From Pseudodesulfovibrio profundus (GTDB taxonomy: Bacteria; Desulfobacterota; Desulfovibrionia; Desulfovibrionales; Desulfovibrionaceae): a DNA stretch of 64,000 bases. This document shows positions 53,229-61,391 of this stretch, one piece after another. A program made the translations under genes and the position numbers. The notes beneath the pieces were generated by a model. It had not been told where the DNA came from. It did no database searches and was given only the letters and a program-made list of their open reading frames with translations. The stretch spans positions 372,001 to 436,000 of the forward strand of contig NZ_LT907975.1 in NCBI RefSeq assembly GCF_900217235.1, in the 5' to 3' direction. Numbering within the stretch: position 1 is the first letter of the stretch; every line of letters begins with the position of its first letter.

Positions 53229-55328
53229 ATGAAAATTTATACACATCTACAGACAACATGTTTTGCAGTCATAGTTGCTTCATTGATTGCAGCTCCATCT
53301 ATCGGATTGGCCGCCTCCAAAAAAAGCTACGAAGAATGGCTTCGTCAATATGGTGCGTGGGACCAATTAGATAAAGAATTTGCTCGGGAAAGCACTGGCG
53401 ACTCTCCTGAAACACTGCTCAAACGAGCAAATGTCTACCTTAACCTCAACTCCCCTAAGCAAGCACTCGAAATATTGGAAATGAGCTCTGCATTCGAGGA
53501 CAATACGCACGAAGCGCAAAGGCTTTGGCTTGGAGGTCAAGCACACAGAGCTATGGGTAATTTAACTAAAGCCGTGCTTTGGTTCACTCAATCCGCTGAA
53601 CAGCTCAATGATCCCAAATCGATAAAACGTGCTTTCAAAGATGAAGATGACTTGGAATACATTTGGATGGATGTGTGGAAAAAGCTCTACTGGGCATATG
53701 GTGACAAGTATTCGATATCACAAGAGGTTCAACAAACTGCCCTGAAAAGAATCGCCAATGTGGGTGCACAAGTCTGGGATACTGAGTACTGGAAGCAAGC
53801 GCGCGAGCTACTGGGGCTTACGACTTCAGAAAAGAATCAGCCAGCCAAGAGCAATGATTCCAACCCAGAACCAATAATGCTTTCTGAGGTAGACAAGGAG
53901 CTCATAGTCAAATCCTTCAGTCTGATATCATTAGAAAAATTTGATGCAGCCCAAGCTGAAATCAATAAAATTGAACATCAAGCTGTACGATTTTTTTGGA
54001 CTACCCTCATTACATCTATAGAAACTGGCCAAATGCCGAACGACCTCAGTCCACTGGAAGATGGTAATTATTTAAAGGCAAATGCCTTCTGGCAGGGAAA
54101 TATTGCCTCTGTTGTATCTCAGGGCAAATCAGCATGGGTTTTAGGCAATCCAGATTCTGCCCCGTGGACTCGATTCAGAAACAACTTATTGGGAATGCCT
54201 GCTGATGAGGCCATCGTAGCCATAGATAAAGAACTCGATTCCATGCTTATCTCCAAAGAGTACTCGTCCTTGCTCAAAAGCGTTAAGCTCGCTCTCTCTT
54301 TATCGAATGGTAACCTCTCGCTTGCATCCTCCACATGGGAGTCTGTAGACAAAAATGAACTTCCCCTTTCACTGCTTTTTGCCGGTACGCTGTCCTTTAA
54401 TAAAGACTTTAACAACGCACTCCCTGATAGCATAACGAGCAACGATCAGCTTCGATCTGTATTCACCACGTTGGCTGAATCCACAGGCCATGCTTCACTT
54501 AAGAGTGAAGCACCCTTCTGGGTTGTCTCGCCTGACGAAAAACTACAAACACTTTCTGAAAAGACTTATCCTATGGATAAGCTGCTGCAACTCGCATATT
54601 GGAAAACACGTTTTCAGGATAAACCCACATTGGCACATGCCAAACGTGCAGCCTATCTATTCGACAATACATCCTTTGGGACTCAGGCAACTCTTTATCT
54701 TGCTGATCAAGCTGTAGAAATCAAAGATTTGCAGTTAGCAGCTTTTTATCTGAACAGAATTGACCAACAGACGCTGAGTGAAAATCAGAAAATGGAATGG
54801 TACGATGTAAAGATAAAAATTGAACTTGAATCTGGCCACAACGAGAAGGCTCTGAGAACGTATAACCTGATGACTGATTTACAGGCAGAGATTCCTGTGA
54901 TGACAGTTTTGAGGATGTCACTGCTTTTTCAGCAGCTCCGAAAATATGAAGTTGCTCGAGAGCAATTACTCTCTCTTTGGAATAAGCGAGACACCCTGCC
55001 CTCTTCTTTGCAAGCTGAAACGCTATTTTGGTTAGGTGAGGGGGAACAAGGTTTGCGCAATGCGGAAAAGGCCCTGGATTATTACCTCCTCTTAGCCTGG
55101 CAGTATCCACAAGAAAACATCTGGGCATTGACTGCGATGTATCGAGCATCGCTCATATATGAAAAACGTGGGAAATATGAAACGGCCAAGCGCCTTCTGA
55201 CGACAGTTGTCAAGCGTGCCGACCGCAAAGAGCAGCGAGAAGCAGCTAAAGCTCGCATTAATGCTATCGACAATAAAATGGGGAAATCATCGAAAAACGA
55301 GGCGAGCACTCTTAAATATCCATTCTAA
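53229..55328 (+). CDS. Secreted TPR-repeat protein (699 aa)
   Basis: Signal peptide ('VIVASLIAAPSIGLAASKKS', cleavage after Ala near 29). The mature protein is almost all helical, with TPR-like repeats early ('ETLLKRANVYLNLNSPKQAL', residues about 55-130) and late ('YDVKIKIELESGHNEKALRT' to the end). 'QAETLFWLGEGEQGLRNAEK' is typical of TPR helices. No enzymatic domain was recognised. It probably scaffolds periplasmic protein contacts. It stands alone, with no obvious Shine-Dalgarno and a hairpin after the stop. Confidence 0.8.
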   Translation: MKIYTHLQTTCFAVIVASLIAAPSIGLAASKKSYEEWLRQYGAWDQLDKEFARESTGDSPETLLKRANVYLNLNSPKQALEILEMSSAFEDNTHEAQRLWLGGQAHRAMGNLTKAVLWFTQSAEQLNDPKSIKRAFKDEDDLEYIWMDVWKKLYWAYGDKYSISQEVQQTALKRIANVGAQVWDTEYWKQARELLGLTTSEKNQPAKSNDSNPEPIMLSEVDKELIVKSFSLISLEKFDAAQAEINKIEHQAVRFFWTTLITSIETGQMPNDLSPLEDGNYLKANAFWQGNIASVVSQGKSAWVLGNPDSAPWTRFRNNLLGMPADEAIVAIDKELDSMLISKEYSSLLKSVKLALSLSNGNLSLASSTWESVDKNELPLSLLFAGTLSFNKDFNNALPDSITSNDQLRSVFTTLAESTGHASLKSEAPFWVVSPDEKLQTLSEKTYPMDKLLQLAYWKTRFQDKPTLAHAKRAAYLFDNTSFGTQATLYLADQAVEIKDLQLAAFYLNRIDQQTLSENQKMEWYDVKIKIELESGHNEKALRTYNLMTDLQAEIPVMTVLRMSLLFQQLRKYEVAREQLLSLWNKRDTLPSSLQAETLFWLGEGEQGLRNAEKALDYYLLLAWQYPQENIWALTAMYRASLIYEKRGKYETAKRLLTTVVKRADRKEQREAAKARINAIDNKMGKSSKNEASTLKYPF

Positions 55329-55331
55329 AAT

Positions 55332-55365
55332 AAAAGCCGGCTCAACAAATTTTGGGCCGGCTTTA
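55332..55365 (+). terminator. Hairpin after the TPR gene
   Basis: AAAGCCGG and CCGGCTTT arms (with one extra GC pair) around a 16-base loop; a short T run follows within the stem end. A modest terminator. Confidence 0.6.
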
Positions 55366-55444
55366 AATAAACCAAACACTATAGACTATGATTATTTTTA
55401 CGGATATACACCTCGTTGAGGTGCATAATGAACGAAAATAAGTA

Positions 55445-56153
55445 GGGGCTGTACCAGATAACTCCTTTGGGTTATCGGTATGGCAATGCGAAAAAGTCGT
55501 TTGAGCAAGGACAAGCAGCTTCGTTTAATCGAACATTTTGTGGCTGGCACGACAGCTCGTTGCGCTGCCGATCTGGTTGGTGTGAACGTCAAAACAGCCG
55601 CCTATTACTTTCACCGGCTCCGGGAAATCATAGCGGTAGAAGAGTCCTGTGAAGGGATGGATTTTGGCGAATTTGAGGTCGATGAGAGCTACTTCGGTGG
55701 CAAGCGAAAGGGCAAAAGAGGACGTGGGGCGGCTGGTAAGGTTCCTGTTTTTGGAATCCTTAAAAGGGGCGGGAAGGTCTATACACAGGTGATTCCTGAT
55801 GCGAAAGGTAAAACCTTGCTTCCCATTATTCAGGAAAGAATCCAGCCAGACAGTGTGGTTTACTCGGACTGCTGGTATGGCTACAATGTCCTTGATGTGT
55901 CAGCGTTCAAACACTTCCGAATCAACCACTCGAAGCTGTTTGCAGATAGCCACAACCACATCAATGGAATCGAGAATTTTTGGAACCAGGCCAAACGCCA
56001 TATGAGGAAATTCAACGGCATTCCAACCAAGCATTTTTCTCTGTTTTTAAAGGAATGCGAGTGGCGTTTTAATAACAGCAATCCGCGAAGCCAGTTTAAA
56101 CAACTGAAACAGTGGGTTAGAAGACATATGGGCTAGTTATCTGGTACAGCCCC
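55445..56153 (+). mobile_element. IS1595-family insertion sequence, copy 2 (709 bp)
   Basis: Same length, ends and transposase as the copy at 16537-17245, inverted relative to it. Perfect 8-bp target duplication AATAAGTA (55437-55444 and 56154-56161). The translated sequences also match in alternative frames, so the DNA is essentially identical. Confidence 0.95.
55480..56136 (+). CDS. IS1595-family transposase (copy 2)
   Basis: 218 residues, identical in protein sequence to copy 1, with all three catalytic acidic motifs ('VDESYFGG', 'YSDCWYG', 'GIENFWNQ'). Intact. Confidence 0.95.
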   Translation: MAMRKSRLSKDKQLRLIEHFVAGTTARCAADLVGVNVKTAAYYFHRLREIIAVEESCEGMDFGEFEVDESYFGGKRKGKRGRGAAGKVPVFGILKRGGKVYTQVIPDAKGKTLLPIIQERIQPDSVVYSDCWYGYNVLDVSAFKHFRINHSKLFADSHNHINGIENFWNQAKRHMRKFNGIPTKHFSLFLKECEWRFNNSNPRSQFKQLKQWVRRHMG

Positions 56154-56413
56154 AATAAGTATTGTAATCGCTGTGGAGAACCTATCCAAGATTCTGGAAG
56201 CCTATGTGGCGAGTGCGGCCACTTGCTTTGTAAAGACTGTACATATGAACTGAGTGTGAGCATGGGGCAATACTGTCCTGGATGTCACTCTGTTATACCT
56301 ATGGATGGAGATGAAGAGATTCATCCGAGTAGTTAATAAACAACCACTTCTTTATATTTCAATTTCACCAACCAACTTAGTTGCTCAGCCTTTTTGTCAC
56401 TTCTTAGCTGCCA

Positions 56414-56448
56414 CAAATAAAAAAGGGAGCCACCATGATGGCTCCCTT
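56414..56448 (-). terminator. Intrinsic terminator after the 275-aa gene
   Basis: AAGGGAGCCA/TGGCTCCCTT stem with a 6-base loop; T-rich tail on the minus strand. It ends the ECF-sigma-linked operon. Confidence 0.85.
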
Positions 56449-56469
56449 GATGCTTACAATTACAGGGTG

Positions 56470-57297
56470 CTACTTTTTACCGCCGCCCTTTCCTTTGCCG
56501 CCACCCTTTCCATTGCCACCGGCATTACTGCCACCAGCCTTTCCAGAGCTCTTAGAGCTCTTGTCTGACTGAGCGTTTCCATTGTTACCACGGGAACCGC
56601 CTGGAGTTTTGGCTCTGCCGGTTTTCACATCACGCTTGGTAGAGCGAGACTTGGCCATGGACTTATTCATGCTCTTATTATTCTTTTGAGCACGAGCCTG
56701 CGTCTGCTTTTCCTTCTGCTTCATGTGGCCGAGTCCAAGAACACTCGGATGGACGCCCAGTTCATGAGCTATTTCACCCCAGCCCATACCAGACTCACGC
56801 ATTGAAGAGATTTCACTTGTATCGACAGATGCAGCATTGGCGATTGTTTGGTCAGCCTCCTCCTGGACGCTCTCCAGGTTGGCTACGGCTGCATCCAGTG
56901 CTTCTTGGGCAGCAGCCTGCTCTTCTTCAGTTGCATCTTCAGGGAGGCCATCAAGAGCTTCCTGAGCTTCAGTTACAGATTGCTCAGCCTCTGCAACGTC
57001 GGCTTCAGCCGCGTCAATTGCGGCCTGGTTTTCTTCTGCAGAAGCTTCGGCAGCTGCTGCTGCAAGATTTTCTGCCTTGGCAGCCTGAGCAGGGTTAGCA
57101 AATGAAGATTCTTCTCCAGTATCTTCACCCTCTTCCCCTTCTGTAGTCTCACCAGTACCCGGATCTGCTGGATCAGTCACTTGTGTGTCATCACCGACAG
57201 TCCCATCATCCGTTTGCGCGGAAGCAGATGGTACAATTATCAGACCTGCCAAAAGCAGGCAGCTCACCATGTATGTAACTTTTTTTATAATGTTCAT
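56470..57297 (-). CDS. Secreted low-complexity protein with acidic and basic halves (275 aa)
   Basis: Signal peptide ('MVSCLLLAGLIIVPSASAQ'). The first mature part is acidic (Asp/Glu/Thr/Gly), then an Ala/Glu coiled coil (about 75-155), then a short folded-looking motif 'SGMGWGEIAHELGVHPSVLG' (about 173-192). The end is basic, Ser/Lys/Gly-rich, closing with GGGKGKGGGKK. The 'GMGWGEIAHELGVHPS' motif recurs in secreted proteins of many proteobacteria. Function unknown. It is 19 bp after the TPR/OmpA-like lipoprotein gene and transcribed with it. Confidence 0.75.
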   Translation of the reverse strand: MNIIKKVTYMVSCLLLAGLIIVPSASAQTDDGTVGDDTQVTDPADPGTGETTEGEEGEDTGEESSFANPAQAAKAENLAAAAAEASAEENQAAIDAAEADVAEAEQSVTEAQEALDGLPEDATEEEQAAAQEALDAAVANLESVQEEADQTIANAASVDTSEISSMRESGMGWGEIAHELGVHPSVLGLGHMKQKEKQTQARAQKNNKSMNKSMAKSRSTKRDVKTGRAKTPGGSRGNNGNAQSDKSSKSSGKAGGSNAGGNGKGGGKGKGGGKK

Positions 57298-57316
57298 CGA
57301 GTGTACCTCACTCTCA

Positions 57317-58273
57317 TCACTTAACTACTGTGATGAATTGTACTGATTGATCTACAGTCTGCGACTTCCCATCAACCGTTATTATTTCTGACGAACCAAA
57401 CCAACTCAAAGGCAGTCTTTTTTCTGAAGGAGCAGGATGACCATTTACAAGGTAATCACGAACTGCTTCTGAACGTGCTTTTGCCAATGACTTATTACCT
57501 TTAACATAAGTGACGATGTGCAGAGCCAGTTTGTCGTTGGTATTCATCATGGTTTTCAGCACTTGTAGCGAGTTCTTGCTTTCCGCTTTCAGATCAACAC
57601 TCCCCTCTTCAAAATTAATGCTTCGCAAAGGAACATTGCGCTCCCCGATGATGAAGTTCCGGTAGGTAAAATCACCAAGTACATTTAAACTTTGTGTAGC
57701 CTGAATAGCCAGACTTCCGTCCGGATAATACTCAAGGAACTTCTTCCAGGACTTCTTTGCCTCTACGCTTTTTCCCAGCTTGTTAAGGACTAACCCTTCA
57801 TTGAAAAGCGCTTCAGGATTATAAGGATCAATTTGAATCACCTTACGGTAACGAATAAGAGCTTGTTCCCATTTGCCTTTATCAAGGTAGCTATGTCCTA
57901 GATAGAGATTTGCTGAAACGTGATTTGGGTCAAGTGATATGGCTTTCTGGTACGCAGCACGCTCTTGCGGATAGTCAGCAAGCGCCCAATGGGCCACACC
58001 CTGCCAAAAAACATAGTCGGCGTTATCTGAATCCAAAGCCACAGCCTTATCCAAAAACTGCAATCCCTGGGCGGGTTTGTTCATCCCCAGATAATACCTG
58101 CCGATAAAGTATGCAGCAGAGGCATCATCCGGGTTTTCCTGAAGTTGCTCTCCCAAGACTTCAATGCCTTCAGCATATTTTTCCTGGTTGAGATAGTACG
58201 GTCCAACAACTTTAGAGCATCCTGTCAAAAAAAGAGCTCCCAGTACCATTGCCGATAATAAAACGCGTTTCAC
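57317..58273 (-). CDS. TPR lipoprotein with C-terminal OmpA-like domain
   Basis: 318 residues from GTG at 58273, chosen because GGAG lies 7 bases upstream and the protein then begins with a perfect lipoprotein signal ('VKRVLLSAMVLGALFLTGCS', Cys19). An ATG at 58363 would put 30 polar residues in front of it. TPR repeats span about 45-185 ('SAAYFIGRYYLGMNKPAQGL', 'HVSANLYLGHSYLDKGKWEQ'). The last ~110 residues ('INFEEGSVDLKAESKNSL', 'SLAKARSEAVRDYLV') resemble an OmpA-type peptidoglycan-binding domain, but degenerate. It has its own promoter-like element, the same as that upstream of the ECF sigma gene. Confidence 0.82.
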   Translation of the reverse strand: MKRVLLSAMVLGALFLTGCSKVVGPYYLNQEKYAEGIEVLGEQLQENPDDASAAYFIGRYYLGMNKPAQGLQFLDKAVALDSDNADYVFWQGVAHWALADYPQERAAYQKAISLDPNHVSANLYLGHSYLDKGKWEQALIRYRKVIQIDPYNPEALFNEGLVLNKLGKSVEAKKSWKKFLEYYPDGSLAIQATQSLNVLGDFTYRNFIIGERNVPLRSINFEEGSVDLKAESKNSLQVLKTMMNTNDKLALHIVTYVKGNKSLAKARSEAVRDYLVNGHPAPSEKRLPLSWFGSSEIITVDGKSQTVDQSVQFITVVK

Positions 58274-58317
58274 AGACCGACTCCATTTTCTATCTGTAGT
58301 TGTCGCTCTTATTTTAA

Positions 58318-58345
58318 TATACGAAGCCAACAACCAACAGGTCAC
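58318..58345 (-). promoter_or_regulatory. Predicted ECF-sigma promoter of the lipoprotein gene
   Basis: On the minus strand: AAAAATGTGACCT (-35; GTGACC at 58340-58345), exactly 16 bp, then CGTATA (58318-58323). The same pair with identical spacing lies before the ECF sigma gene. Spacing of 16 with a CGTA -10 is what many ECF sigma factors use. The start codon is 45 bp downstream. Confidence 0.7.
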
Positions 58346-58366
58346 ATTTTTTAATACATCCATCCG

Positions 58367-59119
58367 TTATTTGCTTTGCCCTCGCATGTTGCGAAGAGTA
58401 AAGCCAAGTAAAGATGCCACATCATTGGGGCTACCTGAATTTTGAAGCCCTTTGATCGCCGCATCTTTGATTGCGAGATCGGAGATTCCCCTTTCTCTGG
58501 CAACAATAACAACCCGTATAAAGTAACGCCAGGACGGGGGTATTTGGGAAGCAATAGAGTATGAATCTACAATATCATTCACATACGATTGATTAAATCC
58601 ATATTGAACCAGATATGAAGCCATTTCCAACCCTATTGAAAATCGTGGTGCCTGAAGATCTTTGTGGCGATCAATGAAAGTCGAGAAAAACTCACCAGAG
58701 ACACCATTAACCAGGCCATCCCCTACAATTGTTAATAATTCAGGATCATCGTTATCTGTTCCAGCCTCAAGAATACTTTGCGCTTCAATATATTTTAAAC
58801 GCATCCGATCCATCACAACCACGATTTTTGAAGGGTGCACCTGCTTGCTCAACCCCTCAGTCAACTTCAACTCAAAAGGCCTTACAGGTAATCCATGGTT
58901 GCAGGCGTTAATTAGGGAAGCAAGCAAAGCTACCTTGTACTGTTCTTCTACTTCTGCATGTCCCTCGGATAATTTCAACTGCTCTATCAGATAGGGGGAA
59001 ATACCACATTCCAAAGCTTTTTCAGTTACTTCTCCAACCCATACATCGTCTGCCAATGCCAAGTTGGCAGGCATAAGGATGGAAAGCGAAAAGAATATCA
59101 ATTTAAAGATGTTGCTCAT
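58367..59119 (-). CDS. Secreted hypothetical protein in the ECF-sigma operon
   Basis: 250 residues from the ATG at 59119; a GTG at 59128 is the alternative. Signal peptide ('IFKLIFFSLSILMPANLALA'). The mature protein is helical, without metal- or cofactor-binding motifs ('KALECGISPYLIEQLKLSEG', 'FSTFIDRHKDLQAPRFSIGL'). No family recognised. Its start lies within the end of the anti-sigma-like gene, so they are translated together. Between it and the lipoprotein gene lies the internal promoter. Confidence 0.75.
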   Translation of the reverse strand: MSNIFKLIFFSLSILMPANLALADDVWVGEVTEKALECGISPYLIEQLKLSEGHAEVEEQYKVALLASLINACNHGLPVRPFELKLTEGLSKQVHPSKIVVVMDRMRLKYIEAQSILEAGTDNDDPELLTIVGDGLVNGVSGEFFSTFIDRHKDLQAPRFSIGLEMASYLVQYGFNQSYVNDIVDSYSIASQIPPSWRYFIRVVIVARERGISDLAIKDAAIKGLQNSGSPNDVASLLGFTLRNMRGQSK

Positions 59120-59669
59120 TACTATCACTTACAAGAATCATAGAATTTCGATTGCCGAACCCGTCATCACGAATCATTGGGGCACGTGGATCAAGCTGAA
59201 TTTTCTTTCCATCAATAAGGAAGCTGTACTCGTGATTACCGGGAGGTAACGATGATTCAAGAATCCAATAGCCAGCTTCCGCATCGTATCGCATGGACCC
59301 CCCTTCTGGTTTCCAATTATTGAATGAGCCAATAACAGAAACAGATCGAGCCTCCTTGGCTGGATCATTCATGATGAAACGTATGGCCGAAGACTGATCA
59401 TTTTTTGTACTATCTGCTCCCCAAATAAAACCAACCATAATTAGTATGACAGCAGCAGTTAAGCCTCCGGCTACTTTGGCAGGACTGAAGGAAACCGATA
59501 CAGGGTTGGTAAACCAACTTAATAGCTTCCGCCAAAAAGGAACCTTTTTCGGGGCCAGCTGCTGCATGACAGAACGGGTAAAATCAATTGGTGGCTCGGA
59601 TTCTGGCACTGACTTGATATAGTTTATTAATTCTGAATCATGAATATGATCATTGTGCTTATTGCTCAT
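59103..59669 (-). CDS. Membrane anti-sigma-like protein with C-terminal CBM48/E-set domain
   Basis: 188 residues from ATG 59669, six bases after GGAGG; the ATG at 59672 is only three bases away from it. Cytoplasmic N-terminus of ~65 residues ('SELINYIKSVPESEPPIDFT'), without the Zn-binding HxxxCxxC, one membrane helix (about 68-86: 'VAGGLTAAVILIMVGFIWG'), then a periplasmic domain of about 85 residues. 'VSVIGSFNNWKPEGGSMRYD' and 'YWILESSLPPGNHEYSFLID' are hallmarks of the glycogen-binding (AMPK-type/CBM48) E-set. Its gene overlaps that of the ECF sigma factor. An anti-sigma role is inferred from topology and context. Confidence 0.78.
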   Translation of the reverse strand: MSNKHNDHIHDSELINYIKSVPESEPPIDFTRSVMQQLAPKKVPFWRKLLSWFTNPVSVSFSPAKVAGGLTAAVILIMVGFIWGADSTKNDQSSAIRFIMNDPAKEARSVSVIGSFNNWKPEGGSMRYDAEAGYWILESSLPPGNHEYSFLIDGKKIQLDPRAPMIRDDGFGNRNSMILVSDSNEQHL

Positions 59670-60219
59670 CATTATCCTCCATCAGGCTGTCCTTTACCAT
59701 GTCTAACCCTCTGCGAACTCGCATTTTGGCACCGCTCAAACTAATCTCAAGTGTTGAAGCTACTTCTTTGAATGAGAAGCCATACTTAAACCTAAGGATT
59801 AACGCCTCCCTGTACTTGTGACCCAATCCCATAATTGTATCGAATGCCTTTGCGCCATCAAGCTGCTTGTCTGTTTGAGACTGACTAGTGCTGTCATCCG
59901 GGTGATAATTTATATCCATAGACTCAGGCACAATGACTTTTTGCTCTCTTCCTCTTTTACGAATCCAATCTCGTGCAATATTGAGAGCCAATGTATAGAG
60001 CCATGGGAAGAATCGCTTACTTTTATCAAATGATTCAAGCTTACCATATGCCTTGATGAATGCTTCCTGAGCAAGGTCTGAAGCCTCATCTGCATTTCCC
60101 GTGTACCGAAGCATTAGACTGTAAATAGCTCGCTGATGTTCGCGCACGAGTACACCAAAAGGGTCAGGATCCCCTTTTAGTACCTTGTTGATTATATCTT
60201 TTTCCCGATCCGAATTCAT
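59659..60219 (-). CDS. ECF-type RNA polymerase sigma factor (RpoE-like)
   Basis: 186 residues. Region 2 'YSLMLRYTGNADEASDLAQE' and 'FIKAYGKLESFDKSKRFFPW' (-10 recognition), and region 4 'RFKYGFSFKEVASTLEISLS' with 'AKMRVRRGLDMV' (-35 recognition). It lacks regions 1 and 3 as ECF factors do. Its 3' end overlaps the start of the anti-sigma-like gene. A promoter-like element 37-64 bp upstream of the start codon matches one before the lipoprotein gene, suggesting autoregulation. Confidence 0.93.
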   Translation of the reverse strand: MNSDREKDIINKVLKGDPDPFGVLVREHQRAIYSLMLRYTGNADEASDLAQEAFIKAYGKLESFDKSKRFFPWLYTLALNIARDWIRKRGREQKVIVPESMDINYHPDDSTSQSQTDKQLDGAKAFDTIMGLGHKYREALILRFKYGFSFKEVASTLEISLSGAKMRVRRGLDMVKDSLMEDNDEQ

Positions 60220-60255
60220 GAATCGATCTGCTTAGTGCTCATGGTTCTATTTAAT

Positions 60256-60283
60256 TATACGAACCAGAAGAAAAATAGGTCAC
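60256..60283 (-). promoter_or_regulatory. Predicted autoregulated promoter of the ECF sigma operon
   Basis: On the minus strand: AAAAATGTGACCT with GTGACC at 60278-60283, exactly 16 bp, then CGTATA at 60256-60261. It matches the element at 58318-58345 in both boxes and in spacing, while the spacer sequences differ, so it is not a recent duplication. Confidence 0.7.
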
Positions 60284-60516
60284 ATTTTTCATGCAGACAT
60301 TACTTAATGCTTGGAGGCTGGTTCTCGACTTTTAGCACAGCGATGGTCATATCATCCTTCTGTGGCGATACTCCACGGAAGTCTACAAGTTGACCTTTCA
60401 ATTTTTCAATGATTTCCTCTGCGCCCAGTCCTGCATTCTCTCTTATGAAGGCCACCAGACGTTCTTTCCCAAATAACTCACCATTCTCTGTGTAAAGTCC
60501 CCTTTCATAGGGCCAG

Positions 60517-61365
60517 TTAACGGTAGAGACTCCCGGCAGTTTTCGGGGGGTTGCCCAGAGGGTAGGGGGTACCCCCTGCCCTTTGGGCAGCAAAATTTAT
60601 CGGCGACATATTCCCCAGGGATTCATGAGGACGTTCCTCGTTGTACTCACGGATAAAGTCCTCCGTAATGGCCCGAACTTCGCTCAGGCTGTTGAACACG
60701 TACAAATCAAGCACTTCTTCTCTGTAGGTTCGGTTGAACCGCTCGATGTATGAGTTCTGGGTGGGTTTGCCAGGCTGAATGAACTCCAGATTCACGCCAT
60801 GCGATTCGGCCCAGGCCGCCATGACAGTCCCCGAGAACTCTGGACCATTGTCCATTCGCAACCTCTCGGGATAGCCGCCACGCTCTTCGGCTACCCGATC
60901 CAGCACCCTTACCACTCGTCCTGCTGGCATATTGGTATCGATCTCCACGGCCAAGGCCTCACGGTTGTAATCATCTACAGCGTTGAAAGTCCTGAAGACG
61001 CGACCGCTGTAAAGCGTGTCCCGCATGAAATCTATCGACCAGCAATAGTTTGGCGCAAGCGGTTGGGCCACTGCCGTCCGAGAGGCTTGCGGAAGCCGCT
61101 TCTTGGCCTTGCGCTTCAGGTTCATTTTCAAGAGGCAGTAAACCCTCCAGACCTTCTTGTGGTTCCAGGGCTTGTCCTGCTGTCGAAGGACGTTGAAAAG
61201 CTTACTGAAGCCCCATGTAGGCTTTTTCTCGGCCAGTTCAGTCAAGGCTGCGATGACATCGCTGTCGTCCCGCGGATGCGGCTTGTAGGCGTAGTAGCTC
61301 CTACTGATGCCCATGGCCGCGCATGCCTTGCGCAAGCTCAACTCAAACGCGTTGACCATGTGCAT
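60517..61365 (-). CDS. IS3-family transposase OrfB
   Basis: 282 residues with the integrase core: 'CWSIDFMRDTLYSG' (D), 'RLRMDNGPEFSGTV' (D) and 'NSYIERFNRTYREEVLD' (E). It is in the -1 frame relative to OrfA. The frame is open upstream of the ATG through 'TLRPVQRKEFVMHM', linking it to the slippery site. Confidence 0.95.
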   Translation of the reverse strand: MHMVNAFELSLRKACAAMGISRSYYAYKPHPRDDSDVIAALTELAEKKPTWGFSKLFNVLRQQDKPWNHKKVWRVYCLLKMNLKRKAKKRLPQASRTAVAQPLAPNYCWSIDFMRDTLYSGRVFRTFNAVDDYNREALAVEIDTNMPAGRVVRVLDRVAEERGGYPERLRMDNGPEFSGTVMAAWAESHGVNLEFIQPGKPTQNSYIERFNRTYREEVLDLYVFNSLSEVRAITEDFIREYNEERPHESLGNMSPINFAAQRAGGTPYPLGNPPKTAGSLYR

Positions 61366-61391
61366 GACAAATTCCTTGCGTTGAACTGGCC

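Larger units (their letters stand above)
55428..56336 (+). pseudogene. Small double zinc-ribbon protein gene, split by IS1595 copy 2
   Basis: The ATG at 55428 has GAGG six bases upstream and is followed by AAC GAA AAT AAG TA, where the element begins, giving a stop (TAG) at its edge. Removing the element and one copy of AATAAGTA restores a 63-codon frame ending at TAA 56334-56336. It has four CxxC pairs: C7-C10 ('YCNRC'), C21-C24 ('CGEC'), C29-C32 ('CKDC') and C44-C47 ('CPGC'). This is the look of a double zinc ribbon. The intact protein would probably bind two Zn. Now inactive. Confidence 0.8.
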
